Shown: positions 28,680-28,795 of the stretch, piece after piece
How the letters are laid out: each line of letters starts with the position of its first letter
Numbering within the stretch: the stretch's first letter is position 1
Assembly: GCA_016210395.1 (NCBI GenBank)
Contig: JACQUI010000294.1
Span: forward strand, 1 to 28,795
Source: Chloroflexota bacterium
GTDB lineage: Bacteria; Chloroflexota; Dehalococcoidia; Lucifugimonadales; JACPCL1
Reading direction: 5' to 3'
Length of the DNA: 28,795 bases
Translations under genes and position numbers: made by a program
Notes under the pieces: generated by a model
Database searches by the model: none
The model's input: the letters and a program-made list of their open reading frames with translations, nothing else
Told to the model about the DNA's origin: nothing

Positions 28680-28795
28680 TCCGAACTTCCAGGCGAGCAG
28701 ATACGAAAACAACGTTTCTTCTGGCTACATCGAGTTTTTCCAATGCGCCGCGCCTCTGTTATATTCGCAACCGGCGGAATCGTCAAGATGTTGTC

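Noticed and set aside
28740..28795. A possible gene start at the right edge (ATG at 28743).
   Set aside because: Only 17 codons are visible, without a ribosome binding site, so it cannot be supported.
1..28795. tRNA, rRNA or other structured RNA genes.
   Set aside because: I saw no cloverleaf-like GTTCGA/TTCGAAT contexts or rRNA-like conserved stretches; a tRNA scan was not possible here.

Overview
The window is a high-GC bacterial chromosomal segment that I place, with moderate confidence, in the phylum Chloroflexota (Dehalococcoidia / SAR202-like relatives). The grounds are the long Pro-Thr linkers in secreted proteins, prepilins carrying large beta-rich C-terminal domains, a lone molybdenum hydroxylase subunit, a paired TPP-dependent decarboxylase, and many short intergenic hairpin repeats of the GTAGGGGC...GCCCCTAC type. 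There are no rRNA, tRNA, CRISPR or phage genes, and no complete insertion sequence. The placement rests on overall character, not on a marker gene.

Layout. 1-2124: the tail of an unidentified gene, a repeat-rich stretch with one doubtful small membrane ORF, an AHSA1-VOC fusion protein on the minus strand, and a gene-free stretch holding hairpin repeats. 2125-4089: an S9-family serine peptidase (beta-propeller plus alpha/beta hydrolase), followed by a strong terminator-like hairpin. 4224-5627: two minus-strand exported or membrane-anchored proteins of unknown function, the upstream one apparently lacking its N-terminus. 5758-10940: a signalling block. On the plus strand it has a large hybrid sensor kinase (degenerate receiver, GAF, HD-GYP-like, HisKA/HATPase), a CheY-like receiver and a coiled-coil protein. 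Facing it on the minus strand is a receiver protein followed by a HisKA_2-type membrane kinase. 11200-15210: three overlapping plus-strand genes for type IV prepilin-like proteins. The first and third carry a Pro-Thr stalk and a six-repeat kelch-like propeller; the middle one ends in a repetitive, probably beta-helical domain.

15373-17049: a minus-strand pair resembling the two subunits of sulfopyruvate/phosphonopyruvate decarboxylase, and a small membrane protein. 17174-18079: a lipoprotein with a Pro-Thr stalk. 18132-26810: a long minus-strand run containing a molybdenum hydroxylase large subunit, a dienelactone hydrolase, BioY, a Yip1-like membrane protein, an FAD-dependent amine/amino-acid oxidoreductase, an amidohydrolase and an MFS exporter. 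27259-27558: a SelW/Rdx-like CxxC protein (minus). 27957-28679: a LutA-like cysteine-rich (CCG) protein (plus).

The genes do not form one pathway. The most coherent unit is 11200-15210, which looks like a cell-surface appendage tip or adhesin module: three pilin-like proteins translated from overlapping genes, two displaying propellers. It lies divergently next to a two-component pair, and a three-fold TCTAGA cluster sits in the shared upstream region. The minus-strand metabolic run (hydroxylase, hydrolase, oxidase, amidohydrolase, exporter, biotin uptake) suggests scavenging of organic compounds, but the genes are separated by repeat-bearing gaps and may not be one operon.
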